From assembly GCA_003552425.1 (NCBI GenBank), contig PUMC01000080.1:1-15794 (forward strand): a stretch of 15,794 nt of DNA, given 5' to 3'. Below the pieces are notes generated by a model, which saw only the letters and a list, made by a program, of their open reading frames with translations, did no database searches and was not told the origin of the DNA. This DNA is from Candidatus Acetothermia bacterium. Lineage in GTDB: Bacteria > Bipolaricaulota > Bipolaricaulia > Bipolaricaulales > Bipolaricaulaceae. Below are positions 6,679 to 13,429 of the stretch, piece by piece; the stretch's first letter is position 1, and each line of letters starts with the position of its first letter. Position numbers and translations under genes: made by a program.

Positions 6679-6687
6679 TGCTAGAAT
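6679..6687 (+). promoter_or_regulatory. Extended -10 promoter for the VWA-RTX-PKD gene
   Basis: TGCTAGAAT (6679-6687) is an extended -10 with hexamer TAGAAT. No well-spaced -35 is visible; TTACAG at 6655-6660 is 21 bases away, too far. The predicted transcript starts near 6694, leaving a leader of about 42 bases that carries the strong ribosome-binding sequence AAGGAGG (6724-6730). Confidence 0.5.
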
Positions 6688-6735
6688 GGCGCGTGCGCCG
6701 GGCGGTAGACAATCCCGGCCGCGAAGGAGGTCAAG

Positions 6736-8901
6736 GTGCGAATCGCCAAATGTTTCGTGATGCTGCTGATGTTGCTCGCAACCATCACCTCGGTGGGTGC
6801 AGCGCGTCAGCTCATGTTCATCCTGGACGCGTCGAACTCGATGAACATCGTCGTTGAAGGCCGTGTCACGCGCTTTTCGTGGGCTAAAGAAGCCTTGCAG
6901 AACGTGATCAAGGAACTCGACGAGGGTGTTCCGTTCGGCGTGGTGGTCTTTGGTCACCGCGTTCCCCACACAAGGCCCGAGGAGAGCTGTCAGGACATCG
7001 AGATGCTCGTCCCATTCGGGATTCACACAGCTGCTGATAGGGAACGGATCATCACCCGGATCGGTCGGTTGAGCGCGATGGGTAACACACCGCTTGCGGC
7101 GTCCACAGAGTACGCTGCGGATGAGCAACCAGAGGCCCGTGTTGTGCTCCTCACCGATGGGGAGGAGACGTGCCACGGGGATCCGGGAGCGGTCGCCCGT
7201 CGTCTCGCCGCTCGGGGGCAGGTGCTGGAAATCGTGGCTGTGGGTGTGTCTCCACGGATCCAGGCGGATCTCGCGGCGCTGGCTGAGCTCACCGGTGGGC
7301 GTTTCCTACTGGTGGACGATCCGTCCGAGCTTCCCGAGAAGCTCCTCGAAGTTGCGGTTGTCCCTGCTCCTGAACCGCCCGAGCCGGAGTTTCCCGAGGC
7401 ATTCAAGCGCTACCAGCACTATCAGGTGAGGCCGGGGATCATCGCTCTGCTGGTGAAGCACCTCCCCTACGACGTGTGTAACCCGATGTGGGATGTGATC
7501 TTCGGCTTCCTGGAGAAGAACCCTCCCGACAACGTTATTGTGGGGACCGAGGGCGATGACGCCCTGTTCGGAACCTCGGGGAACGATCTCATCCTTGGCG
7601 TCAGCGGGAACAACCGCATCGCGGGGTTCGCGGGCAATGACCTGCTCATCGGGGGTCCGGGCAACGACATCATCCAGGCCGGAAGCGGCAACAACCTCAT
7701 CCTCGGTGGCGCAGGAGATGACCTTCTGATCGGCGGCCCCGGGAACGACATCATCTACGGTGAGGCTGGGGATGATCGTATCGAGAGCGGTGGCGGAACC
7801 AACTGGCTCTACGGCGGTCCAGGGAACGACACAATTCTCGGCGGATACGGCTGCAACTACATTGATCCGGGGCCCGGCAAGAACATGGTGGTGGACATGG
7901 GGCGCTGTGATCCCTGTAGTGAGGTCCGTGTGTACAGACCTCCGGACCCGTGCGTGCGTACGCCTGCAGCGCCTGATCCATGCACACGTCCACCGGCCCC
8001 GAAGCCACCCACGTGTCCTCCTCCCCCTGTGTGCGTCGATAAGGCGGAGACGAAGACGGTGATGGCTGGGGACAGCATCGTCCTTCGGGCACAGGTGTAC
8101 GATCCAGACGGCGACCCTGTAAGGGTTACCTGGTCGGCACCGCGGGGATTCTTCTCCGATCCTCATGCCCTCGAAACACGCTACTACGCCCCCGGCGTCA
8201 GCGCATGCGAGGGTGAGGATGTGAAGGTGACGATCACCGCTGTGGACCCGTGCGGTGCAAGGGCCGTCGATACGGTGATCGTGCGGGTGCTGCGCTACAA
8301 CCGGCCGCCTGTGGTGGATGCCGGTCCGGACCGCACCGTCAACGAAGGCGAACGGATCAGGATCAACGCCACAGCCTACGATCCAGATTGTGACGATATG
8401 ACGTACTCCTGGACCGCTGCGTGTGGCCGGGGAACGTTCGAGGATCCACACGTGCTGTGTCCGGTGTACATCGCTCCCCGGACGGGACCGTGTCAGGACG
8501 AAACGGTGACGTTGACGCTTACGGTACGCGATGAGTGCGGTGCCGTAAGCACAGATTCGATGAGGGTGTATGTGCGAAGCGTTAGCCGACCTCCGGTTGT
8601 CGACGCAGGCCCCGATCTCACTGTGTGCGAGCGTGGCCGCATCATGATCATCGCCGAGGCGGAGGATCCCGATGGAGGACCGCTCAAGGTCTCCTGGTGG
8701 GCCAGCGAGGGTTCCTTCCAGAACGCTCACACGCTGACTCCGGTGTTCATCGCGCCTTCGACCCCCTGCTGCCAGGGCCTGGATGTCAAAGTCCGCGTAC
8801 AGGTCGAGGACTGCTGCGGGAACATCGCCGACGACACACTGACGATCCACGTGTACAGCGTGAACCGTCCTCCGCAGGTGACGATTAAGGACGGAAGCTA
8901 G
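6736..8901 (+). CDS. Exported VWA / RTX-repeat / PKD surface protein
   Basis: A 721-residue chimeric exported protein. Residues 1-22 are a Sec-type signal peptide. Residues about 25-205 are a von Willebrand A domain with an intact metal site: DASNS (31-35), Thr118 in GNTPL and Asp141 in LLTDGEE. Residues 271-387 are thirteen tandem RTX-type nonapeptides (GxGNDxxxG), which bind calcium in known proteins. A Cys/Pro-rich hinge (391-433) leads to three PKD/Ig-like domains (about 435-521, 522-616, 617-712), the second and third opening with RPPVVDAGPD. There is no membrane anchor, sortase signal or C-terminal Phe. GTG 6736 follows AAGGAGG by five bases. A surface, adhesion or sensing role is inferred; the ligand is unknown. 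Transcribed alone, ended by a strong hairpin. Confidence 0.85.
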   Translation: MRIAKCFVMLLMLLATITSVGAARQLMFILDASNSMNIVVEGRVTRFSWAKEALQNVIKELDEGVPFGVVVFGHRVPHTRPEESCQDIEMLVPFGIHTAADRERIITRIGRLSAMGNTPLAASTEYAADEQPEARVVLLTDGEETCHGDPGAVARRLAARGQVLEIVAVGVSPRIQADLAALAELTGGRFLLVDDPSELPEKLLEVAVVPAPEPPEPEFPEAFKRYQHYQVRPGIIALLVKHLPYDVCNPMWDVIFGFLEKNPPDNVIVGTEGDDALFGTSGNDLILGVSGNNRIAGFAGNDLLIGGPGNDIIQAGSGNNLILGGAGDDLLIGGPGNDIIYGEAGDDRIESGGGTNWLYGGPGNDTILGGYGCNYIDPGPGKNMVVDMGRCDPCSEVRVYRPPDPCVRTPAAPDPCTRPPAPKPPTCPPPPVCVDKAETKTVMAGDSIVLRAQVYDPDGDPVRVTWSAPRGFFSDPHALETRYYAPGVSACEGEDVKVTITAVDPCGARAVDTVIVRVLRYNRPPVVDAGPDRTVNEGERIRINATAYDPDCDDMTYSWTAACGRGTFEDPHVLCPVYIAPRTGPCQDETVTLTLTVRDECGAVSTDSMRVYVRSVSRPPVVDAGPDLTVCERGRIMIIAEAEDPDGGPLKVSWWASEGSFQNAHTLTPVFIAPSTPCCQGLDVKVRVQVEDCCGNIADDTLTIHVYSVNRPPQVTIKDGS
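7546..7896 (+). repeat. Thirteen RTX-type nonapeptide repeats
   Basis: Thirteen consecutive 27-bp units encode residues 271-387. Best copies are FAGNDLLIG, GPGNDIIQA, GAGDDLLIG and GPGNDIIYG. The GxGxDxxx pattern forms a calcium-binding beta-roll in RTX proteins. Copies 3, 6, 10 and 12-13 have Asn-Asn, Thr-Asn, Cys-Asn or Lys-Asn where Asn-Asp is usual and may be weak sites. The codons have drifted between copies, so the array is not a very recent duplication, although two copies share nearly the same 18 bases near 7655 and 7738. Confidence 0.9.
8038..8871 (+). repeat. Three PKD/Ig-like domain repeats
   Basis: Three domains of about 87-96 residues are encoded at about 8038-8298, 8299-8583 and 8584-8871. 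Each shows a DPDxD or DPDC turn, a buried Trp (SW or TW), FxxPHxL or FxNAHTL, a YxAP or FIAP strand, then a VxVxVxD strand, and the third is followed by another NRPP at 710-713. Cysteine pairs recur at matching places (491 with 506, 586 with 601, 678/679 with 693/694), suggesting conserved disulfides and hence export. Repeat boundaries are approximate. Confidence 0.75.
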
Positions 8902-8929
8902 GACCACGGCAACACGCGACGCACCTTGA

Positions 8930-8967
8930 GGAGAAGGGGCCGCATGGTTTCTCGCGGCCCCTTCTCC
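8930..8967 (+). terminator. Strong intrinsic terminator after the VWA-RTX-PKD gene
   Basis: Arms GGAGAAGGGGCCGC (8930-8943) and GCGGCCCCTTCTCC (8954-8967) form a perfect 14-bp stem with a 10-base loop. GTTTGATCTCTTGCTTT follows, moderately T-rich. It lies 28 bases after the stop codon and between converging genes. On the minus strand no U-tract follows, but the hairpin could still affect transcription of the FAD dehydrogenase gene. Confidence 0.85.
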
Positions 8968-8996
8968 GTTTGATCTCTTGCTTTCGGCGCGATGCG

Positions 8997-10331
8997 CTAG
9001 ACGGGTTGCGGCGTCTTGAGGATCTCACGGGCGGCCAGTACACCGGTCACCGCAGCGAACACGATCCCCCGCGAGTGTCCGGAAGCATCACCCGCCACAT
9101 GGAAACCAGGCACTTCCGTCTCCATCCCCCGCTTCAGACGATAGCGGGTATCGTAGAACTTGATCTCCGGCGCGTAGACCAGCGTCCCATCGGATGCCAG
9201 TCCGGGCATGATCTTGTCGAGCCGCTGGATCGCCTCCAGCACATCCACCACCACACGGTGGGGAAGGGCCATCGACAGATCCCCGGGGGTGTGCGCTGCC
9301 AGGGTGGGGTGGATCGGTACGCGGCTGATTCGTTCGGGGGTGGAGCGCCGCCCCGTCTCAAGGTCCTTCAGACGCTGCAAGATGGGCCTACCCCCTCCGA
9401 TCGTCGTGGCCAGCTTGGCGATGGCGCGACCGTACTCCGTGGTGTCCTCGACGGGATCGGTAAGTTCGATGTGAACGAGGAGGGCGAAGTTCGTATTGTC
9501 GGTCTTGTGGTTGTTCTCCGCGTGCCCGTTGACGAGGGAGAACTCCTCGTAGTCCTCCCGCACCACAAACCCCCGTGGATTGGTGCAGAATGTGCGCACC
9601 ACGTCGTCGTAGGTCCGCGTGCGCACGCGCAGCTTTGCGTCGTACATGACGCGCTCCACATGGGTGTAGAGCTCGGCGGGAAACTCCACGCGTACCCCGA
9701 CGTCAAGCGGTCCGAAATCCGGCCCCACACCAAGGGACCGGGACACTTCGCGCAGCCAGTACGCGCCAACCCTTCCCGGGGCCGCAACAACGCGGTTCGC
9801 CTCCAGCTGACCCTTATCGTGCTCCACCACGAAGCCGTGGTCGTTCATGGCGATGTCCTGTACCGGACAGTCGAGCATGAACACGACCCCGCGGGCGCGA
9901 AGGTCCTGGTAAAGGGCATCAATGACCTCACGGATGCGGCCTGTGCCAATGTGTCGCTGGCGTCCGGCGATGAACTCGATGCCGGCTTCAGAGGCCGCCT
10001 TCTTAAGTCCCATCAGCGCGTCCGCGTCCTCGCCCGAGTACTGCTCGGGTGCCCCGTACCGCGTGAACACCTCGTCCACATGAGCGATCAGTGCATTGAG
10101 CTCACCCGCAGAACAACCGATTTCCCCGGGGGCGCCACCGATCTTCGTGGTGAGGTTGAGCTTACCATCGGAAAACGTGCCGGCCCCGCCCACACCGCAG
10201 GTAATGCTCTCCCGCTCTTTCGGCGCCAGCCCCTTGTCCAAGACCACCACGGACAGGTCTGAGTCGGCGAACTCCAGCGCCGCAAACAGCCCCGCCGGAC
10301 CCGCACCGATCACCGCCACGTCGTACTTCAC
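8997..10331 (-). CDS. FAD-dependent dehydrogenase, COG2509-type
   Basis: A 444-residue flavoprotein of the uncharacterised FAD-dependent dehydrogenase family (COG2509). The N-terminal dinucleotide-binding motif is VIGAGPAGLFAALEF (7-21), followed by LDKG (31-34) and the family-specific CGVGGAGTFSDGKLN (45-59). Near the C-terminus, LVYAPEIKFYDTRYR and VAGDASGHSRGIVFAA close the FAD site. Cys45, next to the flavin region, is worth noting but no redox CxxC is present. The substrate is not known for the family. Start is GTG 10331 behind the strong sequence GGGGGAGGAG. It stands alone on the minus strand, divergent from rsmD with a 111-bp gap and convergent with the VWA gene across the terminator. 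Some relatives are annotated as tRNA or quinone oxidoreductases; nothing here supports that. Confidence 0.88.
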   Translation of the reverse strand: MKYDVAVIGAGPAGLFAALEFADSDLSVVVLDKGLAPKERESITCGVGGAGTFSDGKLNLTTKIGGAPGEIGCSAGELNALIAHVDEVFTRYGAPEQYSGEDADALMGLKKAASEAGIEFIAGRQRHIGTGRIREVIDALYQDLRARGVVFMLDCPVQDIAMNDHGFVVEHDKGQLEANRVVAAPGRVGAYWLREVSRSLGVGPDFGPLDVGVRVEFPAELYTHVERVMYDAKLRVRTRTYDDVVRTFCTNPRGFVVREDYEEFSLVNGHAENNHKTDNTNFALLVHIELTDPVEDTTEYGRAIAKLATTIGGGRPILQRLKDLETGRRSTPERISRVPIHPTLAAHTPGDLSMALPHRVVVDVLEAIQRLDKIMPGLASDGTLVYAPEIKFYDTRYRLKRGMETEVPGFHVAGDASGHSRGIVFAAVTGVLAAREILKTPQPV

Positions 10332-10410
10332 AGCGTCTCCTCCCCCGGACCAGCGCAGGGCGGTAGGATGTCGTACGTGCTTGGGTGGGATATCCTGCGT
10401 TGAGTCCGGA

Positions 10411-10419
10411 TGCTATCGT
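10411..10419 (+). promoter_or_regulatory. Possible extended -10 for rsmD-surE
   Basis: TGCTATCGT at 10411-10419 has the TGn extension and hexamer TATCGT, which matches consensus at four of six places. The transcript would start near 10426 and contain GGGGGAA before GTG 10443. No -35 is visible at the right distance. The rest of the 10332-10442 spacer shows no gene or clear hairpin. Confidence 0.3.
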
Positions 10420-10442
10420 AGCCGGTCCACGGGGGAACGCAA

Positions 10443-11012
10443 GTGCGCATCATCGGAGGCGAACGAAAAGGAAGGAAGTTGGCCGAGTGGCAGGGTCTCC
10501 CCATCCGCCCCCTTCGCGACCGCGTCCGAACGGCCCTGTTTGACATCATCCGTGAGCTCATCCCGGACGCGGAGGTGCTCGACCTGTTCGCCGGAACGGG
10601 GGCTGTGGGCCTAGAGGCGCTCTCTCGAGGGGCCGCGCGGGCAACGATGGTGGAGCGTTCGCAGCGTGTGGCCCGTCTGATCCACGACAACGTACGACGC
10701 TTGGGCTACGAGGAACGGGTACGCGTGCTCACCGGAGACGCCCTCCACCACATCCACGAACTGGCGCAGCGCGGGGAGCGGTTCGATGTCGTGTTCGTAG
10801 GCGCGCCCTACGGCACCCCCCTGGCCCGCAACAGCATGCACGCGCTGGCTAGGATCATGCCGCTCGAACCTGAGGCTGTGGTCATCGCCGAGGTGCACAC
10901 GAAGGAGACCCTGGACGATCGCTATGGGCCGCTCCAACGCGAGCTCCGCAGGGCGTACGGCGAGACACGGCTCGACTTCTTCCGGTTTGTGCCGAAGCGT
11001 AACCCCGATTAG
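10443..11012 (+). CDS. rsmD: 16S rRNA (guanine-966-N2)-methyltransferase, atypical motif IV
   Basis: By homology this SAM-dependent enzyme methylates N2 of G966 in 16S rRNA during 30S assembly. The 189 residues open with the family N-terminus RIIGGERKGRKL, then RPLRDRVRTALFDII (22-36; relatives usually have RPTxDRVRE) and the SAM-binding VLDLFAGTGAVGLEALSRGA (45-64). The catalytic motif IV, usually (D/N)PPY or DPPF, reads GAPY (120-123), so both the acidic or amide residue and the first Pro are lost. The codons around it are clean, with no sign of frameshift. Activity or substrate may differ, or the gene may be a relaxed copy. GTG start with CGGGGGAA upstream. surE follows after 24 bases, so they are probably one operon. 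Confidence 0.85.
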   Translation: MRIIGGERKGRKLAEWQGLPIRPLRDRVRTALFDIIRELIPDAEVLDLFAGTGAVGLEALSRGAARATMVERSQRVARLIHDNVRRLGYEERVRVLTGDALHHIHELAQRGERFDVVFVGAPYGTPLARNSMHALARIMPLEPEAVVIAEVHTKETLDDRYGPLQRELRRAYGETRLDFFRFVPKRNPD

Positions 11013-11036
11013 AATCTGCGGAAAAGGGAGGTCGCA

Positions 11037-11855
11037 ATGACCCAACCTTTCATCCTCCTTTCTAACGACGACGGGTACCTCGCTCCAGGTCTGTTGGCAC
11101 TGCGCGATGCGCTGCTCGACCTCGCCCAAGTGTGGGTGATGGCTCCTGATCGGAATTGGTCGGCCGCCTCGCGTACCCGCATCTTCCACAAGCCGCTCCG
11201 GGTGTCCAAGGTGCAGCTCGCCGACGGGCAGACCCTGCACATCACCAACGGCGCGCCCTCGGACTGTGTGTCGTTGGCCCTGCTGGGGATTGCTCCCCAG
11301 CGCCCCGACCTGGTCATCGCCGGCATCAACGCCGGTGCCAACATCGGTCGGGATGTCACCTACTCGGGTACCGTCGCCGCGGCGATGGAAGGAGCTCAGG
11401 CGGGGATCCCCGCCATCGCCGTCTCCCAGGATCTTGGGCCTGAGGGGGATGAAGAGCGTCGGCCCGACTACGCCCTCGGATCCAAGCTGGCCGCACAGGT
11501 GGTCCGCTTCGTACTCGAGGAGCAGCCGCTCTCCCCGGGGACACTGCTCAACGTAAACTTGCCCGCACGGCTTCCTTTGGGTGTGCGCATCACCCGTCTT
11601 GGCTCGAAGACCTACCGGGATGAACTCGTGCGCGGGAGGGACCCCAAGGGCCGTGACTACTACTGGATGGCCGGGGAGATGCTCAGCGAACCGCCCGCAG
11701 GGGCAGAGGGAACGGATGTGGAGGCGGTGCTCTCCGGCTACGTTTCCATCACACCGTTACAGATGGACCTGACTGCCTACCCGCTGATGCAAGCCTTGCA
11801 ACCCTGGGAAGAACGGATCAACCTGCCCGGAGGATTGTCCACACCCCAACAGTGA
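11037..11855 (+). CDS. surE: 5'/3'-nucleotidase SurE
   Basis: SurE is a metal-dependent phosphatase acting on nucleoside 5'- and 3'-monophosphates, associated with stress survival. The 272 residues begin ILLSNDDGYLAPG with metal ligands Asp11 and Asp12. They then show APDRNWSAAS with Ser42, TNGAPSDCV (70-78) and the family signature GINAGANIGRDVTYSGTVAAAMEG (96-119) with Asn98. The common RSGAS stretch reads WSAAS, a modest change by the active site. ATG 11037 follows GGGAGG by seven bases. The last 38 bases overlap, tail to tail, the 3' end of the GDT1-like gene on the other strand. Downstream partner of rsmD. Confidence 0.95.
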   Translation: MTQPFILLSNDDGYLAPGLLALRDALLDLAQVWVMAPDRNWSAASRTRIFHKPLRVSKVQLADGQTLHITNGAPSDCVSLALLGIAPQRPDLVIAGINAGANIGRDVTYSGTVAAAMEGAQAGIPAIAVSQDLGPEGDEERRPDYALGSKLAAQVVRFVLEEQPLSPGTLLNVNLPARLPLGVRITRLGSKTYRDELVRGRDPKGRDYYWMAGEMLSEPPAGAEGTDVEAVLSGYVSITPLQMDLTAYPLMQALQPWEERINLPGGLSTPQQ

Positions 11856-12096
11856 TGAAGAGCGCTCCGGACGCCCAGCGGGTCAGCTTCGTGGCCCCCT
11901 CGGGGAGGTAGCCCGCCAGCAAGCTGCCCAGGAGCACGGCCATCACGCTGCTCAGAAGGAGCGCCAGGCTGGCGCCCAAGAGCACGGACCAGGGGTGACG
12001 CTGCGTGGCCAGGGCGAACACCGCAAGCTGGGTCTTGTCTCCCAGCTCTGCCAGGAACACCATGGAAAAGGAGACCACAATAACGTTCCAATCCAT
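11818..12096 (-). CDS. Half-size TMEM165/GDT1 (UPF0016) transporter
   Basis: A 92-residue membrane protein of the GDT1/UPF0016 cation transporter family, whose members move Mn2+ or Ca2+, probably against protons. The signature AELGDKTQL (16-24, ExGDKT) is in the first membrane helix. Three hydrophobic spans are seen, about 5-16, 35-62 and 74-90, with RWASGALFITVGVWTIL the last. Full-length bacterial members have two such halves with two ExGDK motifs; this gene encodes one, so it would need to dimerise or pair with another half elsewhere. ATG 12096 has only AGAGG immediately before it or GGTGA seven bases upstream. The stop lies inside surE. Gap to DUF501 is 59 bases, with its own possible promoter. 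Confidence 0.85.
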   Translation of the reverse strand: MDWNVIVVSFSMVFLAELGDKTQLAVFALATQRHPWSVLLGASLALLLSSVMAVLLGSLLAGYLPEGATKLTRWASGALFITVGVWTILRAG

Positions 12097-12114
12097 CCTC
12101 TGATCACCGGACCC

Positions 12115-12120
12115 ATTGTA
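12115..12120 (-). promoter_or_regulatory. Possible -10 for the GDT1-like gene
   Basis: The minus strand reads TACAAT at 12120-12115, five of six consensus bases. The transcript would start near 12108, giving a leader of about 12 bases. No well-spaced -35 is present; TTCAAG (12146-12141) is 20 bases away. The gene may instead be read through from the lipoylation operon. Confidence 0.3.
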
Positions 12121-12155
12121 GCCGTCACGCCCTCGCTGCGCTTGAAGCGGCTTCC

Positions 12156-12710
12156 TCAGGCCTCCGTGGCGCGAGCGCAGCGCACGTCCACGGGGGGGCA
12201 GGCAGGGGCCGGGAGCTGCGCGGCCACCCACCGGCCCACGGGGTTCTGCCCCCGGGCCAGGAAGTGCGCCAGCTGTGCGTGAAGACACTTGACGCGCCGG
12301 GGGTTGCGTAACCCGCCAATACCCGTATCCACCGCGTGTTCGGCTCGCATCTTCCTCAGAAATGCAAGGTCGTGCTGGGATACGTTCCGCCGACGTTCCT
12401 CTGCGTAAGCTCGATGCGCACGTTCGTAGGCCGCTGCCAGGTCGGGATCGGTCGCGATGTTGCGCTCGGCTGCACCCACACCACCGGTAGCCTCCAACCG
12501 CCCCACCTCGGAGACCAGGAAGGGACACGTGAGCCAGAAGAGGTTGGGGAAAAGCTCGAAGTCGTCATCCCGCCCAAGCACAAGCGTGTTCACGGTGACC
12601 TGCGGATATCCATAGGGGCAGGTAACGGCAACACCGATGACCCCCCGGGGCGGGCGTCCGATCTGCCAACCGATGACAGCTAGGTCGCGGTCTGTGGCGT
12701 CTCGGTCCAC
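12156..12710 (-). CDS. DUF501 family protein
   Basis: A 184-residue protein of DUF501, a family of unknown function. Seen here are QIGRPPRGV (16-24), TCPYGYPQV (30-38), FPNLFWLTCPFLVSEVGRLEA (54-74) and, in the second half, TGIGG (129-133) and KCLHAQLAHFLARGQNPVGRWV (141-162). Conserved Cys31, Cys62 and Cys142 with His144 and His149 could bind a metal; that is inference. GTG 12710 is chosen because GGAGG (12720-12716) lies five bases before it and it gives the expected N-terminus. An upstream ATG-containing extension lies within lplA and is not family-like. The first 31 bases overlap the lplA end. In some other bacteria DUF501 genes sit near eno, ftsB or ppx; here they are absent. Confidence 0.87.
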   Translation of the reverse strand: MDRDATDRDLAVIGWQIGRPPRGVIGVAVTCPYGYPQVTVNTLVLGRDDDFELFPNLFWLTCPFLVSEVGRLEATGGVGAAERNIATDPDLAAAYERAHRAYAEERRRNVSQHDLAFLRKMRAEHAVDTGIGGLRNPRRVKCLHAQLAHFLARGQNPVGRWVAAQLPAPACPPVDVRCARATEA

Positions 12711-13429
12711 AACGGCCTCCGGGAGGCCTGTTCGATGGCGTCCGCACGCGCCCACTCGCGCAGCGTCAAGGGCTGCACCCGGAGCACTCCTAAGCTCCGA
12801 TAGGCGGAAAGGACGAGTCCTAGACCCTCATGCAGCGTCACGGGGCGACCGGTTAGCCCGGACAGGTCAGCGGTCGGCGCGGGATGGGAGGGCACGGCTC
12901 GTGGACGGTATCCCGGCTGCATTGCCCTGAGCAAGCGTGCCATGTCCAGCCTGTCCGACCAAAGGAGAAGCGTGCCGTGGTGTAGAAGTGCCCGGCGACG
13001 AAGCTGGGCCGACCCGGAAACCTTAAATCCATCCATGAACACGGCGCCTGCGCGCGCTTCGGTCACCACGCCCAGCCGGCGTTGGAGCGCTTCCGCCAAG
13101 AGCCCGGATAGCTCGGCCTGTGATCCCCGAACGCTCGTCCAACGCCCCGTGAGGGGGAGGTAGAGCGAGAAGTTGAGGTTTCCCGGGTGATGGTAGACGG
13201 CACCTCCGCCGGATGCTCGGCGCAGGACCGGGACGTCCAGGGCCCCACAGAGAGGAAGGTCGACCTCGTCTTCCACCCGCTGGCTGCGTCCGACCACCAC
13301 GCAACGGCCGTTACGCCACAGACGTAGCGAAGGTGGGACGTCACCCTCCGCAACGAGCGACAGCACCGCCTGTTCCAAAGCCAGCTGTTGCGCTGGGGAG
13401 AGGAACGCAGGATCGATGAGGACCCTCAT
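12680..13429 (-). CDS. lplA: Lipoate-protein ligase A-like protein
   Basis: A 249-residue member of the LplA/LipB/BPL cofactor-transferase fold. The motifs are LRRASGGGAVYHHPGNLNFSL (69-89, lipoyl-AMP binding), KVSGSAQ with catalytic Lys136 (136-142), and LLHHGTLLL (148-156). The HHGTLLL stretch and the spacing favour true LplA over LipM, which needs a catalytic Cys; no Cys lies beyond residue 61. The C-terminal accessory domain of E. coli LplA (needed for the adenylation step) is not evident: about 60 residues follow the catalytic core. It could thus need a partner, as in archaeal LplA/LplB, or act only in transfer. ATG 13429 overlaps the lipA stop as ATGA. Confidence 0.85.
   Translation of the reverse strand: MRVLIDPAFLSPAQQLALEQAVLSLVAEGDVPPSLRLWRNGRCVVVGRSQRVEDEVDLPLCGALDVPVLRRASGGGAVYHHPGNLNFSLYLPLTGRWTSVRGSQAELSGLLAEALQRRLGVVTEARAGAVFMDGFKVSGSAQLRRRALLHHGTLLLWSDRLDMARLLRAMQPGYRPRAVPSHPAPTADLSGLTGRPVTLHEGLGLVLSAYRSLGVLRVQPLTLREWARADAIEQASRRPLWTETPQTAT
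12716..12720 (-). promoter_or_regulatory. Ribosome-binding site deciding the DUF501 start
   Basis: The minus strand reads GGAGG at 12720-12716, five bases before GTG 12710. It lies inside the coding sequence of the lplA-like gene and fixes the DUF501 start there, giving a 31-bp overlap. Confidence 0.7.

Noticed and set aside
6644..6735. Search for tRNA, small RNA or riboswitch in spacers
   Set aside because: The spacers at 2104-2231, 3830-3918, 6644-6735, 10332-10442 and 15185-15241 show no cloverleaf or recognisable riboswitch core; they hold promoters or simple hairpins only.
7546..7896. Type I secretion partner for the RTX protein
   Set aside because: No ABC exporter, membrane fusion protein or C-terminal secretion signal is present, and the protein has an N-terminal Sec signal, so type I export is not proposed.
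8970..10262. Large plus-strand reading frame of 430 residues
   Set aside because: It is antisense to the FAD dehydrogenase, whose motifs are unmistakable; its own product is low in hydrophobic pattern and matches nothing known to me.
12097..12528. Long N-terminal extension of the GDT1-like protein
   Set aside because: It reads through DUF501 in another frame and is Arg/Gly-rich noise; the family begins at MDWNVIVVSF.
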